Below, piece after piece: positions 10,753 through 12,864 of a stretch of 12,864 bases of DNA. Source of the stretch: an uncultured Oscillospiraceae bacterium. Lineage in GTDB: Bacteria; Bacillota; Clostridia; Oscillospirales; Oscillospiraceae. The first letter of the stretch is position 1, and the number at the start of each line of letters is the position of its first letter. The DNA lies in assembly GCA_910588045.1 (NCBI GenBank), contig CAJUPS010000051.1, positions 9,186-22,049 on the forward strand, given 5' to 3'. Position numbers and translations under genes: made by a program. Below the pieces are notes generated by a model. That model saw only the letters and a list, made by a program, of their open reading frames with translations. It ran no database searches and had not been told where the DNA came from.

Positions 10753-12864
10753 TCAGGGTAGACGCCCATATCCGTACAGATGGGCAGACCAATAGGGGCT
10801 TCCCGTATTGGCGTAGGAGATCGGGTCGCCGCAGTGAATGAACCGCCCGCCGCCCACATAAATCCCAACGTGGCTGACCGGCCCCGGAGAGCTGTATGTA
10901 CCGGTGAAGAAAATCAAATCACCGGGCTGTGCGTTTGCCGAAGATACCGGGGTACACAGGTTATAAAGCCCCTGTGCCGTCTGCCGTCCCACGCTGCCCA
11001 CGCCGGACTGGTTAATGACCCACGAAACATAGCCGGAGCAGTCAAAGGATGTGGAGGGGGAACTGCCGCCCCAAACGTAAGGCCATCCTAAAAATTTTTC
11101 TGCTTCATGGAGCATCGCTTCAAAGCTGCCGTCCCCCATCGGTTCGCCGGAATAGTCCGGGATAGCCGGCCCGCCGGGTGTGCCGGGGATTGCGCCGGTT
11201 CCATCGTCGCCGTTGTCCACGAAGAAATAGGGATTTAAGTATTCGCCGTTTAGCATGACCTCTAAATGCAGGTGCGGCCCCGTGCTGTTGCCGGTGCTGC
11301 CAACGGCGGCGATCACATCCCCGCGTTTTACTTCCTGGCCTGCGCTGACGTTTAGGCTGGAACAGTGGGCATACCGGGACTGGTAGCCTTTATCGTCCTC
11401 AATCACCACGCACAGCCCGTAGCTGCCCGCGTCGCCAGCCGATACCACGCGCCCGTCCTGCACCGCCAGAATCGGCGTACCCTGCGCCACGGCAAGGTCA
11501 ATGCCGCGATGCAGGCTCTTTTCCCCGCTGATGGGGTGTACCCGCCAGCCGTAGCCGCTGCTCACGTTCCCCAGCCATGAGAAATCAAAGGGGTTCCCAA
11601 ACGCCTGCCGGTTGCCGTAGGTCTGCATATACACACCGTAGCGGTCGGTCTGTTCGCCGGGAGAGAGATGGCTTTGTGCCACGGCAGACAGCGGGCGCAC
11701 GGTCAATGTGGTTTGCAGGACGTACCAGTCATAGGGGTCGCCGTCATCGTCGTACCGGGTTTCCACAATCACTTCACGGGTGAGGGTGTACTGCTCGGAA
11801 AAAATGCGGTCGATTTCAGACTGAACCCCTGCAAAGGTAAAGGCATTGAACGCCGTGGAAAGGTAGCCCAGCAGTTCATAGGGGTTGTGGCTGATTTCAC
11901 CGATGTTGTAGCGGTATTCATCATAGCCGGGGTAATTTTCCTCGGTATTGTCAATGTCAATCTGTAAATCCGTTTCCTTTTCGGTGTAGTAAAGGTCGCT
12001 CTGGCAGATTTCCCCCTCGTCGGCCATGTAGGACGCAGAAATATAGGAGGACTGGAAGCCGGAGAGCATGGCGGTGCAGGAGGTCAGGCCCGTGGCAAAG
12101 AACATCACCACCAGCGCCAGCATTGCAACCGCCAGAAAGACCGCCTTATGCGCCGCCGCATACTGGGCGATGGCGCGGGCAATCTTGCCGGTGGCGGTCA
12201 GGACGTTTTGGGTAAATTTCGCGCTCTGTTTGGCTTCATGGGCGGCCTGGGCGTATTTCCGCTTGATTTTCTGTTTCTGCACCCATTTTGCCAGCGCGTT
12301 TTTGCGTTGCAGTTCGGGATTATCCCGCAGGGCGGTCTGCCATGCAAGGTCGGTGTGCGCCCGCGCCGCTTTCTGCTGTGCTTTCCGTAAAGTGCGGTAG
12401 GGCTTGGCGCGGCGGCGGTTCCGTTCCCAGCGCAGGACGCGCCCCACGCCCTGCTCGGCAACCAGTTCGCTTTTGTGGGCGGATTCCAGAGCCACGTTGT
12501 CGCGCTCGTATTCGCGGATTTTGCTGTGCAGCTTGATAACCGCCGCCATTTTCACCGCGCCGGCCCCACGGGAGAGCAGGGAGGGCCTGCGGTATTCCGG
12601 CAGCACTTCCTCCTCAAAACGGAGCCGCCGTTTCATTTTCCCGCTGGCTTCGTCAGGCTGGCGCTCCATGTGCAGGCGGCGCTTGGCAGGCAGCTTCATC
12701 TGCGCCTGCTCCACGTGGCGGTCTGCGCGTTCCGTGCGGCGGACGGCCTTGTTATATTTCTTTTGCTGGCGGGTGGGGGCATCGGGCGCGGCATCGCCGG
12801 CAGTTTCCGAATCTTTGGGGGTATCCTCAAATTTCAGGCGGGTTCCCCCGGCCTTTGGGTTGCC
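10753..12864 (-). CDS. Membrane-anchored M23 plus NlpC/P60 peptidoglycan hydrolase, N-terminus outside window
   Basis: The frame is open to the window edge; a GTG at 12714 is not needed as a start because the residues before it (RLKFEDTPKDSE, KKYNKAVRRTERADR) read as the same protein. The long basic cytoplasmic part precedes a transmembrane helix (AVFLAVAMLALVVMFF, 12145-12084). Outside come a linker domain, then an M23/LytM endopeptidase domain (GYGWRVHP, HRGIDLA near 11500, TGNSTGPHLHLEV near 11270) with the usual zinc ligands. A C-terminal NlpC/P60 domain follows with catalytic Cys in FDCSGYVSW (about 11040) and His in VSHVGIYV (about 10865). It would cleave peptidoglycan cross-links at the mating site, like the Tn916 Orf14/TcpG-type hydrolases. 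The pair of active hydrolase domains is common in this ICE family. Confidence 0.93.
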   Translation of the reverse strand, partial: GNPKAGGTRLKFEDTPKDSETAGDAAPDAPTRQQKKYNKAVRRTERADRHVEQAQMKLPAKRRLHMERQPDEASGKMKRRLRFEEEVLPEYRRPSLLSRGAGAVKMAAVIKLHSKIREYERDNVALESAHKSELVAEQGVGRVLRWERNRRRAKPYRTLRKAQQKAARAHTDLAWQTALRDNPELQRKNALAKWVQKQKIKRKYAQAAHEAKQSAKFTQNVLTATGKIARAIAQYAAAHKAVFLAVAMLALVVMFFATGLTSCTAMLSGFQSSYISASYMADEGEICQSDLYYTEKETDLQIDIDNTEENYPGYDEYRYNIGEISHNPYELLGYLSTAFNAFTFAGVQSEIDRIFSEQYTLTREVIVETRYDDDGDPYDWYVLQTTLTVRPLSAVAQSHLSPGEQTDRYGVYMQTYGNRQAFGNPFDFSWLGNVSSGYGWRVHPISGEKSLHRGIDLAVAQGTPILAVQDGRVVSAGDAGSYGLCVVIEDDKGYQSRYAHCSSLNVSAGQEVKRGDVIAAVGSTGNSTGPHLHLEVMLNGEYLNPYFFVDNGDDGTGAIPGTPGGPAIPDYSGEPMGDGSFEAMLHEAEKFLGWPYVWGGSSPSTSFDCSGYVSWVINQSGVGSVGRQTAQGLYNLCTPVSSANAQPGDLIFFTGTYSSPGPVSHVGIYVGGGRFIHCGDPISYANTGSPYWSAHLYGYGRLP

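Larger units (their letters stand above)
1..12864 (-). mobile_element. Internal segment of a Tn1549/CTn-type integrative conjugative element
   Basis: All supported genes run on the minus strand with overlaps or short gaps. The set M23/NlpC hydrolase, radical SAM protein, DUF4315, DUF4366 (CD1107-like), topoisomerase III, small conserved proteins and SNF2-type helicase is the recurring transfer-module order of Tn1549-like ICEs of Clostridia; this assignment rests on remembered family context. No integrase, attachment site, relaxase or coupling protein is visible, so both ends of the element lie outside the window. Genes cut by both window edges are consistent with an internal segment. Confidence 0.85.

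Noticed and set aside
10736..10760. T-rich stretch after the hydrolase stop as a terminator
   Set aside because: The run TTTTTT is not preceded by a stable stem (only three G-C pairs), so continuous transcription into the radical SAM gene is more likely.

Overview
The window is a stretch of a GC-rich integrative and conjugative element (ICE) of the Tn1549/CTn type, as carried by gut Clostridia (Lachnospiraceae or Oscillospiraceae are likely; the exact host cannot be read from this sequence). Every supported gene lies on the minus strand, so transcription runs from high to low coordinates. The order of gene types is the usual one for the transfer module of these elements: cell-wall hydrolase, radical SAM protein, DUF4315, DUF4366 surface protein, topoisomerase III, small conserved ICE proteins, giant SNF2-type helicase.

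Layout in transcription order. 12864-10753: a membrane-anchored M23 plus NlpC/P60 hydrolase, cut at its N-terminus by the window edge. 10711-9809: a radical SAM protein with a TTG start. 9812-9564: a DUF4315 coiled-coil protein. 9559-7268: a secreted, C-terminally anchored DUF4366 (CD1107-like) protein with seven six-cysteine repeats. 7268-7041: a small CxxC protein whose end overlaps the start of topB (7090-4973). Then come a helix-turn-helix protein (4967-4581), a 150-aa DUF4316-like protein (4584-4132) and a 91-aa conserved protein (4135-3860). Most junctions are ATGA or TGATG overlaps or gaps of a few bases, so this looks like one translationally coupled operon.

A consensus-like promoter (3831-3859) begins a second unit: a 137-aa conserved protein, a terminator-like hairpin (3322-3358), and the giant helicase (3303 to beyond position 1). 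The helicase is open for all 1101 codons visible here. Its catalytic motifs lie outside the window; only the ArdC-like N-terminus, a linker and two copies of a repeated accessory domain are visible.

The most interesting object is a complete small gene, 2429-2067, in the +1 frame inside the helicase coding sequence. Its product matches TnpV, a transposon-encoded protein of unknown role. It has its own promoter-like sequence (TTGCAA, 17 bp, TATACT), a strong Shine-Dalgarno site and a GC hairpin just after its stop. In the helicase frame the same DNA encodes a Gly/Arg/Asp/Pro-rich linker that looks disordered. This resembles a small expression cassette that entered a tolerant linker without breaking the host gene.

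Together the genes would serve conjugation: opening the peptidoglycan (hydrolase), a surface or mating-channel component (DUF4366), and DNA topology and processing during transfer (topB, helicase). The radical SAM enzyme, the small CxxC protein and TnpV have no assigned role.
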